Shown here: one piece after another, positions 16,258 to 24,159 of the stretch
How the letters are laid out: each line of letters starts with the position of its first letter
How positions within the stretch are numbered: the stretch's first letter is position 1
DNA from: Terriglobia bacterium
GTDB taxonomy: Bacteria; Acidobacteriota; Terriglobia; Bryobacterales; Bryobacteraceae
DNA length: 64,000 bases
Assembly (NCBI GenBank): GCA_020073145.1
Contig: JAIQFS010000017.1
Span: forward strand, 1-64,000
Reading direction: 5' to 3'
Program-made: the position numbers and the translations under genes
The notes under the pieces: generated by a model
What the model was told of the DNA's origin: nothing
The model's database searches: none
What the model saw: only the letters and a program-made list of their open reading frames with translations

Positions 16258-17298
16258 ATGGCCAGCGCGGCGGCAGGTCCCAAGTCAAATTACCAATGGC
16301 GGCTCGGCGCAAGGCCTCAGGGGCGCGTCAAGGAAACGGACTTCGAGTGGGTCGAAGCCAGCACGCCCGAACTAGCGGACGGCCAGATCTTGGTACGGAT
16401 CATTTATCTTTCGCTGGACCCCACCAATCGCGTGTGGATGGAGCCGGTGGATACGTACATGCCGATGCTCCCGCTCGGAAGCGTGATGCGCGGGATCACC
16501 ATCGGCGTGGTGGAGGCTTCGCGCCACCGCAGCTATGCCCCCGGGGACCTGGTGCAGGGCTTGGGGGGATGGCAGCACTACTATGCGGGAGACGCCGCCG
16601 GCTGGAGCAAGCTGCCGCGCATTCCGGGCGTTCCGCTGACCGCGTTTTTTGGCGCCCTGGGCCACATCGGGTTCACGGCGTATTTTGGCCTGCTGGATAT
16701 CGGACAGCCCAAAGCCGGTGAAACCCTGGTGGTGTCGGCCGCTGGAGGCGCCGTAGGCTCTCTGGCCGGGCAAATGGGCAAGATTGCCGGCTGCCGTGTG
16801 GTGGGCGTGGCCGGCACCGATGAGAAATGCGATTGGATCATGCGCGAGTTGGGCTTCGACGCCGCCATCAACTACAAGACCACCAATGTCGGCGAAGCGC
16901 TGCAGCGCGAGTGCCCGAAGGGAATCGATATCGATTTCGAAAACGTGGGCGGGCCGGTGATGGACGCGGTCCTGGGGCGAATCAATATCGGCGCGCGCGT
17001 GGTATTGTGCGGCTTGATTTCTCAATACAACGTCCAGGGCCCCGCGGCGGGCCCTACGAATTTCGTGCAAATCCTGTCCAAGCGTGCCCGGGTCCAAGGC
17101 CTGATCGTCACCGATTTCGCGTCCCGCTTCGGCGAGGCCACTGCGCAGATCGTACAGTGGATGCAGCAAGGCAAGCTGAAATACCGGATCGATACGGTGG
17201 AGGGCCTGCGCCAGGCCCCGGCTGCGCTCAACCGGCTGTTCGACGGAGCCAACATCGGCAAATTGCTAGTGAAAGTATCGGACGAGCCGGTGCGGTAG
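16258..17298 (+). CDS. NADP-dependent oxidoreductase, MDR family (prostaglandin reductase type)
   Basis: A 346-residue medium-chain reductase without catalytic zinc ligands, of the leukotriene/prostaglandin reductase and curcumin reductase type (NADPH-dependent reduction of enones). The catalytic domain has YLSLDPTNRVWM. The Rossmann domain has AAGGAVGSLAGQ (about 161-172) and VVGVAGTDEKC. The C-terminus ends with NIGKLLVKV. ATG at 16258 has GGAGAGGAAG upstream; the frame stays open further upstream but that part is antisense to the haem gene. Monocistronic, with its own promoter. Confidence 0.88.
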   Translation: MASAAAGPKSNYQWRLGARPQGRVKETDFEWVEASTPELADGQILVRIIYLSLDPTNRVWMEPVDTYMPMLPLGSVMRGITIGVVEASRHRSYAPGDLVQGLGGWQHYYAGDAAGWSKLPRIPGVPLTAFFGALGHIGFTAYFGLLDIGQPKAGETLVVSAAGGAVGSLAGQMGKIAGCRVVGVAGTDEKCDWIMRELGFDAAINYKTTNVGEALQRECPKGIDIDFENVGGPVMDAVLGRINIGARVVLCGLISQYNVQGPAAGPTNFVQILSKRARVQGLIVTDFASRFGEATAQIVQWMQQGKLKYRIDTVEGLRQAPAALNRLFDGANIGKLLVKVSDEPVR

Positions 17299-17310
17299 GG
17301 CTGCACCGGC
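17286..17310 (+). terminator. Hairpin at the end of the MDR gene
   Basis: GCCGGTGC (17286-17293) pairs perfectly with GCACCGGC (17303-17310); the stop codon lies in the 9-base loop. It is not followed by a T-run, so it may only protect the transcript end or slow the polymerase between two convergent genes. Confidence 0.3.
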
Positions 17311-17369
17311 CCCTTGCATCGCGACCTTTGGACACCGGATGGGCCCGGATCCGCGCGCGATCCCCGATT

Positions 17370-18998
17370 CTATTTGGTGGCCGATAGGGTCCGGCTCGCC
17401 GGTTCATCCTGCCGCTTCAGGGTGAGCACCACGGGCATCACTTCGAACGGCATCTTCTCATTGGCCGACAACAGCGGCACCGCCTTGGCCCGGATCATCT
17501 CCGTACTGTTGGACCAGGCGTCCAGACGGATGCGCGACAGCAGGGGCAGCGCCTCGATCTGGTCTTTGTTGTTGGGGGTGAGTTTCGGCGCCTCCGCGAT
17601 CAGTTGGGACAGCAACGTCGGGACACCCTCGCTCGCGACGGGGTTGCCAATCCGCGCCTGCGTCAAATTGGTGAGGGCGCCGTTCTTGGCCACCAGCGCC
17701 TTGAGGAACAGCCCCACGCCGGGCAATTGGGGAGCGTAGGGAGAGTTCCTCAAAATGTCCAGGGCTTTCCGGTTCGCCTGCACGTCCTCCTCGGAACTGC
17801 GGCGGAAGACAAACTGGCGGAAGATCTGCGTATCGTCAAACAGCATCCGATCGCTGAAGGCGTTCATCGTGTTGCTCTTGAAACCAAGGACGACCGCCGC
17901 AAGCTCGCGCGAAACCACGGCAGCCAGACTGGCTTCATTGGGGAGCACATCGATCAGGCCACGGCTCACCAGCAGCGTATGGCCCACCGTGAAGCTCTCC
18001 AAAGGCGTCGTGAGCAGAACCCGGGTGCGGATCGGCGGATCCACCGTGATTTTGTTGGTTACCATCAGGTTGTTGAGCACCGTGTCCAGGACCTTCTCCA
18101 CGTCGCCGGGAGGGCCGATCAGACCGGCTTTTTCCATCCGCTGGATGGTATTGTCCTCGGCCTGGCGCTCCCAATCGCGCAGCGCTTCGGTGCGGGAAAG
18201 TTCGTTGGCGGCGGCATCCTGGGGCGGCTCGGGCGCGTCGATCACGATATTGGTGAAGGTCTCCGTCTTATGCGGGCCATTCGATGCGTAGGACCAAAAG
18301 CGCACCAACCCCTTCAAGTCCGCGCCCGCCTGCTTGTTGGCGCTATCCGACTCTTCGATGTAGGTGATGGAGGGGAGCCATAAGCCGGGCCCCACCTGCT
18401 CACGGTAGCTGTTGAAGTGGAGGTTGGCGCCCTCGTGCTTGAAGGTATACGTTCCGCTGAACCGCACCACATGGAACGTCCGGTCTTCCACCCAGATCCG
18501 GCCGATGAACCGTCCGGCGGGCTCTTTCGGTTTGGGCTTCACATCGAAAACGATGCAGCGGACGGCACCCAGAAATTCGCCGTGAGGATTCTCAAAATCG
18601 TAGCGTTCGGTAGTGAAGTAAACCGGATCGATGAGCGCCATCCGGGCAAAGCTTCGCGGCACCAGGTGCGGCTTCTTCGACCCTCGGAGGAAATCCAGAA
18701 CGCCCGAGCCGAACGTCTTGTCCGGGTTAAAACCCTGGTAGTCGACACTGCGCCGGAACTCCGCATTCCCGATGAAATACGCGTCATCGCTGATCTGTTC
18801 CGAACCGGATGGATCGGGGGTCAGGAATTGGACATACGTCTCGACGAGCGGTTTGTATTTGGCCAGATCGTCGAGAAACGTGTTTTCCGTCTTGGTGACG
18901 CGGGCCAGGATGTCGGCCACCTGCAAGTTCTCGCCGGCGGTTTGACCTACCGCCACGCCACTGAAGCAAATCAAGCTCACCACGCAACGCAAGTTCAT
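17370..18998 (-). CDS. M48-like exported protein with inactivated metallopeptidase site
   Basis: A 542-residue exported protein with a signal peptide ending near AVGQ. The first 300 residues hold a beta-rich region resembling outer-membrane lipoprotein carriers (GRIWVEDRTFHVVRFSGTY). The C-terminal part has the layout of an M48 peptidase: SFTVGHTLLVSRGLIDVL, then the zinc-site helix, then EEDVQANRKALDIL. The HExxH helix reads RELAA (364-368), so both histidines are lost and zinc hydrolysis is unlikely. It begins 5 bp after the TonB-type gene and is surely in the same operon. Confidence 0.68.
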   Translation of the reverse strand: MNLRCVVSLICFSGVAVGQTAGENLQVADILARVTKTENTFLDDLAKYKPLVETYVQFLTPDPSGSEQISDDAYFIGNAEFRRSVDYQGFNPDKTFGSGVLDFLRGSKKPHLVPRSFARMALIDPVYFTTERYDFENPHGEFLGAVRCIVFDVKPKPKEPAGRFIGRIWVEDRTFHVVRFSGTYTFKHEGANLHFNSYREQVGPGLWLPSITYIEESDSANKQAGADLKGLVRFWSYASNGPHKTETFTNIVIDAPEPPQDAAANELSRTEALRDWERQAEDNTIQRMEKAGLIGPPGDVEKVLDTVLNNLMVTNKITVDPPIRTRVLLTTPLESFTVGHTLLVSRGLIDVLPNEASLAAVVSRELAAVVLGFKSNTMNAFSDRMLFDDTQIFRQFVFRRSSEEDVQANRKALDILRNSPYAPQLPGVGLFLKALVAKNGALTNLTQARIGNPVASEGVPTLLSQLIAEAPKLTPNNKDQIEALPLLSRIRLDAWSNSTEMIRAKAVPLLSANEKMPFEVMPVVLTLKRQDEPASRTLSATK

Positions 18999-19003
18999 GT
19001 TTT

Positions 19004-20071
19004 TTATCCTGTAATCTGAAACACAACGTGTAGGATGACGCGCTGATCGACCGGCATGCCCGCCTGGGTTGCGGGATGAAACCGGATCCGTCGCGCCGCA
19101 TCGACTGCATTTTCATCAAGACCGTATCCCAGGCCGCGCGTCACACCCAGCACGCGGACCTCTCCGGTTGCGGCAAAAATCACATCCAGAAGCACGTCGC
19201 CTTCAACCCTTTGGCTCCGTGCCTGCGCCGTATAAGCCGGCTGCGGCTTCTCCAGAATCTCGACCGGGCGCATGGACGCGGCCGCAGACGCCGCCGGCTT
19301 CGCCTGCGCCGAAACGGCTTTCACTTCATCGAAACTCGTCTTGCGGATGGCGGCATCGACAGGCCCGGTCTTGCCCTTGTCCACCTGGACATCGAAGGCG
19401 GTGCGGCCGACGTTCGTCGCCACCATCCGCGGTGCGGCCGTCTGGCCCCGGCTGGTTGGATCGAACGCCCCGGTCTGAATTGTCGCGGCTGGCGCGGCCG
19501 GCTTGGTTTCCGTCGATCGCGTATCAAAGGCGCCAACGGCGGTTGCCGCCGGCAACGGCACGACCGGCGTTGCCTTGGCACCGGGATCGAACGCGGCGCT
19601 CCGAACCGCTGGAACCGGCAGAACCGGATCCGCGCGCGGCGGCAGATTGGTGCCAAAGACGCCGGTTTGCACGGGCGGAGGGATCCGCGGGGCGGGCGCC
19701 GGTGCGGGCAAATCCAGCTCCAGACGGCGCGCCTTCGAGAGAGCCGGCGCTTCTTCCAATTGCGGCGCCGCAAGCCGTGGCTGAGTCGGAGCGACAAACT
19801 GCTTCAGCGACCGCGGTTCCGGCGGCGGAGTCACGGTGGTGACATGAGTCGGAACCGGTTTGGGAGCGGGCGCAGCTTCCGGCGGCGGAATCAGCGGTGC
19901 GTACAGCCGATACTCAGCCCGGTGGTTCACCAGAATCGCCGGCGTGGCAAAGGCCAGCAGCCCGATCACCACAGCGTGAATACAGACACTTACGGAGAGA
20001 TTGCGCACCCCGCGGCGGGGCTGCGGAGGGATCCCGCGAAACAGCAAATTCTCGGACGGAGGAGGGTGCAT
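19004..20071 (-). CDS. TonB family protein with AFD repeat region
   Basis: A 355-residue protein with one N-terminal membrane helix (about 25-47), a long proline-rich periplasmic linker and a TonB C-terminal domain (about 268-355, with YTAQARSQRVEGDVLLDVIF). TonB proteins pass energy from the inner membrane to outer-membrane receptors. Unusually, the linker holds six repeats of about 22 residues around the core AFD (Phe at 139, 161, 182, 203, 226 and 248). ATG at 20071 has little Shine-Dalgarno sequence. The promoter region carries an 18-bp tandem repeat. First gene of an operon with the M48-like protein. Confidence 0.8.
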   Translation of the reverse strand: MHPPPSENLLFRGIPPQPRRGVRNLSVSVCIHAVVIGLLAFATPAILVNHRAEYRLYAPLIPPPEAAPAPKPVPTHVTTVTPPPEPRSLKQFVAPTQPRLAAPQLEEAPALSKARRLELDLPAPAPAPRIPPPVQTGVFGTNLPPRADPVLPVPAVRSAAFDPGAKATPVVPLPAATAVGAFDTRSTETKPAAPAATIQTGAFDPTSRGQTAAPRMVATNVGRTAFDVQVDKGKTGPVDAAIRKTSFDEVKAVSAQAKPAASAAASMRPVEILEKPQPAYTAQARSQRVEGDVLLDVIFAATGEVRVLGVTRGLGYGLDENAVDAARRIRFHPATQAGMPVDQRVILHVVFQITG

Positions 20072-20088
20072 AAGCCGCGGTCAGATGT

Positions 20089-20117
20089 ACCATACCAGCG
20101 GCCCTCCCCGCCCGCAA
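20089..20117 (-). promoter_or_regulatory. Promoter for the TonB-type operon
   Basis: On the minus strand TTGCGG (20117-20112), a 17-bp spacer and TATGGT (20094-20089). The expected start of transcription is about 10 bases before the ATG at 20071, so the leader is very short. The -35 box overlaps the inner copy of the tandem repeat at 20113-20148. Confidence 0.4.
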
Positions 20118-20148
20118 GATATCGTTAGTTCGCAAGCTATCGTTGGTT
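20113..20148. repeat. Two tandem 18-bp repeats over a promoter
   Basis: CGCAAGATATCGTTAGTT at 20113-20130 and CGCAAGCTATCGTTGGTT at 20131-20148 are direct repeats with no spacer and 16 of 18 bases identical. They begin inside the -35 box of the TonB-type gene and extend upstream, the usual place for an activator or repressor. No third copy is seen. The stretch from 20149 to 20338 shows nothing else. Confidence 0.75.
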
Positions 20149-20338
20149 AAGGGCGGTAGAGCGAGACGGCATAGCCGCCCATACGGTGACCGGATCGGAG
20201 CGCCGAGCGTGGGCCTCTCTGGTGAACGAAGCCGCGGTGGAACGCTCGCCGTCGACTCTGGGATTCACTGGCCCCTGATCGATGAGGATTTGGCCGGCGG
20301 CCCACGGCTTCGGGGCAGCGTCGTCTGGAGCCTGACTC

Positions 20339-21721
20339 CTATTTCAACGACGCGCTCACCTTGATCCGGAATTCTGCCGCTTTCTGCAAAATCTGCGGCT
20401 CATCCAGGGTCAGGATCTTGGCGTCGCGCACCACGGGTTTCCCGTTGACCATCACATCGCGGACGTCTTCGGCCTTCAGCGCATAGACCATCTGGGAAAC
20501 GGGATCATACACCGGAACCGCGTTGGGGCGGTCCAGCCGCACCTCGATCAGATCCGCGCGCTTGCCGGGTTCGAGCGATCCAATCTCCTTCTCCAGACCG
20601 AGGGCCCGCGCCCCACCCATCGTGGCCATCTCCAGCACATCCTTGGCGGGGAGAGCCTGCGGATTCATCGAGGTGACTTTGGCAAGCTTGGCGGCCAGGT
20701 CCATCTCCTCGAACAGATTGAAGTCGTTGTTGCTGCCGGCGGGGCCATCGGGGCCCAGGCCCACGGCGATGCCCAGCGCCCGCATCTCCACCACCGGCGC
20801 CACGCCGCTCGCCAGCTTCATGTTGCTCGACGGGCAGTGCGCCACTCCCACGCCGCGGGCTTTCAGGATGGCGCGGTCGCCGGCGTCCACCCACACGCAG
20901 TGGGCCGCGACCGTGCGGCCGTTGAACACGCCGAGCGAATCCAGAGCCCTGACCGCAGTCATCTTGCGCTTGGCAAGCTCGTCGACATTCTCTTTCTTAG
21001 TTTCGGCGACGTGAATCAGCAGCGGTGCGTGGTACTTGTTGGCCAGCGCGCGCGCGGCTCTCAACGTGTCATCGGAGTTGGTGTAGAGGGCGTGGGGCGC
21101 CACCGCCGGGGTCACCAGCGGATCGTTGCGGAAGCGTTGGAGATAGCCTTCGGTGAAGCGCAGGGCGTCGGCTGGAGTCTTCGCGTCGGCCACCGGAAAA
21201 CCGATGATGGTTTCCCCCAGCACGCCGCGGATGCCGGCTTCCTTGGCCACCTCGGCCACCACGTCCTCGAAGTAATACATGTCGGTAAAGGTGGTGGTGC
21301 CGCCCAGCAGCATTTCCAGCGCGCCCAGCCGCGTGCCCCATCGCACGTACTCCGCGGAGAGGTTCCTCGACTCCGCGGGAAAAATGAATTTGTTCAGCCA
21401 GTCCTGCAGGTTCAGGTCGTCCGCCACGCCGCGCAGCAACGACATGGCGGCATGCGTATGGGTATCGATCAGGCCGGGAGCGAGAATCGCGTCGGGACGG
21501 TCCAGCCGCTGCTTGGCCTGGAAGCGGGCGTCGATCTCCGCTTTGGGACCCACGGCGACAATGCGTTCGGCGCGCACCGCCACCGCGCCGTTAGAGATGA
21601 CGCGGCGCCCAGCGTCCATGGTGATGACGTACCGGCCGCTCCAGATCCAGTCGGCCGGCTCGGCTGCGAGCGCGAGGGCCGTAAGTCCGGCCAGGAAGAA
21701 GACTCTACAGATACGAGACAT
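20339..21721 (-). CDS. Exported amidohydrolase, MtaD/SAH deaminase-like
   Basis: A 460-residue metal-dependent hydrolase of the 5-methylthioadenosine/S-adenosylhomocysteine deaminase (TrzA/AtzA) group. Metal ligands are in LIDTHTHAA (His88, His90), LLIHVAE and HCVWVD, with the catalytic Asp in GLGPDG. The SLEPGKRADLIEV end is typical. Unlike cytosolic relatives it starts with a clear signal peptide (MSRICRVFFLAGLTALALAA), so it probably acts in the periplasm. It is last in the nucleoside operon and overlaps cdd by 17 bp, which fits a role in deaminating purine nucleosides, although the exact substrate is not proven. Confidence 0.8.
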   Translation of the reverse strand: MSRICRVFFLAGLTALALAAEPADWIWSGRYVITMDAGRRVISNGAVAVRAERIVAVGPKAEIDARFQAKQRLDRPDAILAPGLIDTHTHAAMSLLRGVADDLNLQDWLNKFIFPAESRNLSAEYVRWGTRLGALEMLLGGTTTFTDMYYFEDVVAEVAKEAGIRGVLGETIIGFPVADAKTPADALRFTEGYLQRFRNDPLVTPAVAPHALYTNSDDTLRAARALANKYHAPLLIHVAETKKENVDELAKRKMTAVRALDSLGVFNGRTVAAHCVWVDAGDRAILKARGVGVAHCPSSNMKLASGVAPVVEMRALGIAVGLGPDGPAGSNNDFNLFEEMDLAAKLAKVTSMNPQALPAKDVLEMATMGGARALGLEKEIGSLEPGKRADLIEVRLDRPNAVPVYDPVSQMVYALKAEDVRDVMVNGKPVVRDAKILTLDEPQILQKAAEFRIKVSASLK

Positions 21722-22112
21722 CGAACGGCCTCGGGAACAGGTCCTTCAGGCGGAACGTTTCAATCTTACCGCGCGGGTTCACCAGCACGATTTCGACGTC
21801 ACCGCAGAACTCCCAGAGGATCTGGCGGCAAGCGCCGCACGGTGGCGTCAGGTTGTCGCTCTCGGCGGCCACCGCCACTCGTTTGAAGCGACGCGCCCCT
21901 TCGGAGACCGCCTTGTAGACGGCCACGCGCTCCGCGCACATGGTGAGGCCATAGGTGGCGTTTTCCACGTTGCAGCCCGTGTGGATCCGGCCGTCGAGCC
22001 CTTCGATCGCGGCGCCCACCTTGAATTTGGAAAACGGAGCGAAGGCGTTTTCGCGCGCGCCCAGCGCGGCCACTAGCAGCGGGTCGGTCATGGGCGCCCA
22101 AGCGAAGCTCAT
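21705..22112 (-). CDS. cdd: Cytidine deaminase
   Basis: A 135-residue homotetrameric-type cytidine deaminase, which turns cytidine and deoxycytidine into uridine and deoxyuridine. Zinc and catalytic residues are all present: TMCAERVA (Cys59, Glu61) and PCGACRQ (Cys92, Cys95). The start at 22112 overlaps the phosphorylase stop by 4 bp; ATG at 22091 is an alternative giving the usual family N-terminus. In this operon it feeds uridine to the pyrimidine-nucleoside phosphorylase. Confidence 0.93.
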   Translation of the reverse strand: MSFAWAPMTDPLLVAALGARENAFAPFSKFKVGAAIEGLDGRIHTGCNVENATYGLTMCAERVAVYKAVSEGARRFKRVAVAAESDNLTPPCGACRQILWEFCGDVEIVLVNPRGKIETFRLKDLFPRPFDVSYL

Positions 22113-22933
22113 GATTGCGCCTCCAGGCGCGGCAGCAGCGATTTGAGATAGCGGACCAGGGTGTCGCGCACCATAGCCCCGGTCTCGAGCACTTCCTCGT
22201 GGTTGATCTTTTGCGGCAGTATGCCCGCGGCCATGTTGGTCACGCAGGAGATTCCCAGCACTTTCATGCTCATATGATTGGCCACGATCACTTCCGGAAC
22301 CGTGGACATGCCCACGACATCGGCGCCGATGGTCCGCAGATAACGGATCTCCGCCGGCGTTTCATACGAAGGGCCCAGCACAGCCGCGTAGACCCCCTCC
22401 GTCACCGCAATTCCCAATTCGGCGGCCACCTGTTTGGCCGTTTCCCGGTAAGCCGGAGCATAGGCTTCCGACATGTCGGGAAATCGCGGCCCCAGTTCAT
22501 CGGCGTTCGGTCCCACCAGCGGATTTGAGCCTTGCAGGTTCAGGTGGTCGGAGATCAGCACCAGGCCGCCGCGTCCCAGGGCCCGGTTGATGCCGCCGGC
22601 GGCGTTGGTGAACACAATGGATCGCACGCCGAGAGCTTGCAGGACGCGCACGCCGTAGGTCACCTGCGCCGGCGAATACCCTTCGTACAAGTGGGCTCGA
22701 CCCGCCATCACCGCCACGTCCAAGCCGCCCAGCCGGCCAATCGCCAGTTTCCCGGCGTGACCCACAGCGGTCGAGCCCGGCCAGCCGGGGATCTCCGCAT
22801 AGGGAATATCGACGCGTTCTGCGAGCTCGTCGGCAAAGGCGCCCAACCCGCTGCCCAGCACCACCGCCACCGCCGGCCGGCGCTGCACGCGGGTTTGAAT
22901 GTGCCGGACAGCCTCTCGAATCGCGGCCATCAT
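22109..22933 (-). CDS. punA: Purine nucleoside phosphorylase (trimeric class)
   Basis: A 274-residue phosphorylase of the high-molecular-class-I/MTAP type, which splits inosine and guanosine (and deoxy forms) with phosphate. Landmarks are the phosphate loop LGSGLG (26-31), GHAGKL, AGRAHLYEGY, FTNAAGGIN and a C-terminal VVGMSTVPEV. The start ATG at 22933 shares its A with the nupC stop (TGATG); a second ATG follows at 22930. It sits between the transporter and cdd, so imported purine nucleosides would be split at once. Confidence 0.92.
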   Translation of the reverse strand: MMAAIREAVRHIQTRVQRRPAVAVVLGSGLGAFADELAERVDIPYAEIPGWPGSTAVGHAGKLAIGRLGGLDVAVMAGRAHLYEGYSPAQVTYGVRVLQALGVRSIVFTNAAGGINRALGRGGLVLISDHLNLQGSNPLVGPNADELGPRFPDMSEAYAPAYRETAKQVAAELGIAVTEGVYAAVLGPSYETPAEIRYLRTIGADVVGMSTVPEVIVANHMSMKVLGISCVTNMAAGILPQKINHEEVLETGAMVRDTLVRYLKSLLPRLEAQS

Positions 22934-24159
22934 CACAGAAGCATGCCAGCGATGCACGCCGACATGAAATTGGCCATGGAACCCGCCGCCACCGCCCGCA
23001 GGCCCATGCGGGCCAGATCCGACTTGCGGTTCGGCGCCAACGCGCCGATGCCGCCGATCTGGATGGCGATCGAGCTGAAATTGGCGAAGCCGCACAGCGC
23101 GTACGTCGCGATGGTGAAAGAGCGCGGATCCAGATGCGGCTTCATCGGACCCAACTGCGTGAAGGCCACGAATTCATTGAGCACCAGCCGCGTACCCAGC
23201 AGGTTGCCGATATCGGAGGCGTCCTTCCAGGAGACGCCCATGATCCAGGCCAGAGGCGCGAAAATCACGCCGAAGATCTTCTCCAGCGTCGGCGGCACCC
23301 AGCCGAAAAGCGGGAACGTGTGAACCCATCCGAGGATCCCGTTCGCCATGGCGATCAGCGCGATGAAGGCAATCAGCATGGCCCCGATGTTCAAAGCCAG
23401 CCGCAGCCCGTCCCCCGCCCCTTGGGCCGCCGCGTCGATCACGTTCACCGCGGTCTTCTCCACCCGGATTTCCACTTTTCCGGCGGTGGCCGGCTTTTCC
23501 GTTTCGGGGATAAAAATCTTGGCCAGCATGATCGTGGCCGGCGCCGTCATAATCACCGCGGTCAGGAGATGTTGGATTTCCACGTGCGCGATCAGCACAT
23601 AGGCCGCCATCACCGCGCCCGATACGTGCGCCATCCCGCTGGTCATGATGGTGAACAGTTCCGATTCCGTCATGCCGGCGATGAACGGCTTAATGGTCAG
23701 CGGCGCTTCGGTCTGGCCCATGAAAATGCTGGCGGCCACATTCAGCGATTCGGCGCCGCTGGCGCCCATGACCTTCAACATCACAATGGCCATGCCGCGC
23801 ACCACCCACTGCATGACGCCCAGGTAATACAGGATGGAAAAAAACGAGGCGATAAAGATGACAATGGGCAGCACCTGAAACGCGAACACCACGCCGAACG
23901 GACCGTCCGGACCGCCCAACTGGTTGCCAAAGACGAACGTGCTGCCCGCCTGCACGTAGTTGATCATGGCGTTCACGCCGCGGCTAACCGCCTGAAACAA
24001 TTTCCCGACGTCCGTCTTCAGAACCAGCAGCGCGAAGGCAAATTGCAGGCCCAGACCCCACGCCAGAATGCGCAGCTTGATATCGCGTTTCCGCGAGGAG
24101 AACAGCCAGGCGAACCCCAGTATGACGATGAGCCCCAGGAACCCGGTGAAGCGGCCCAT
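22933..24159 (-). CDS. nupC: Concentrative nucleoside transporter, NupC family
   Basis: A 408-residue inner-membrane transporter of the CNT family that brings nucleosides in with protons or sodium. The three family parts are visible: the N-terminal hydrophobic domain, the gate region with SIFMGQTEAPLTIKPFIAGM, and the C-terminal nucleoside transport domain with LNEFVAF and YALCGFANFSSIAIQIGG. It directly follows the pdp stop codon (TAAATG) and overlaps the purine phosphorylase by one base. Confidence 0.93.
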   Translation of the reverse strand: MGRFTGFLGLIVILGFAWLFSSRKRDIKLRILAWGLGLQFAFALLVLKTDVGKLFQAVSRGVNAMINYVQAGSTFVFGNQLGGPDGPFGVVFAFQVLPIVIFIASFFSILYYLGVMQWVVRGMAIVMLKVMGASGAESLNVAASIFMGQTEAPLTIKPFIAGMTESELFTIMTSGMAHVSGAVMAAYVLIAHVEIQHLLTAVIMTAPATIMLAKIFIPETEKPATAGKVEIRVEKTAVNVIDAAAQGAGDGLRLALNIGAMLIAFIALIAMANGILGWVHTFPLFGWVPPTLEKIFGVIFAPLAWIMGVSWKDASDIGNLLGTRLVLNEFVAFTQLGPMKPHLDPRSFTIATYALCGFANFSSIAIQIGGIGALAPNRKSDLARMGLRAVAAGSMANFMSACIAGMLL

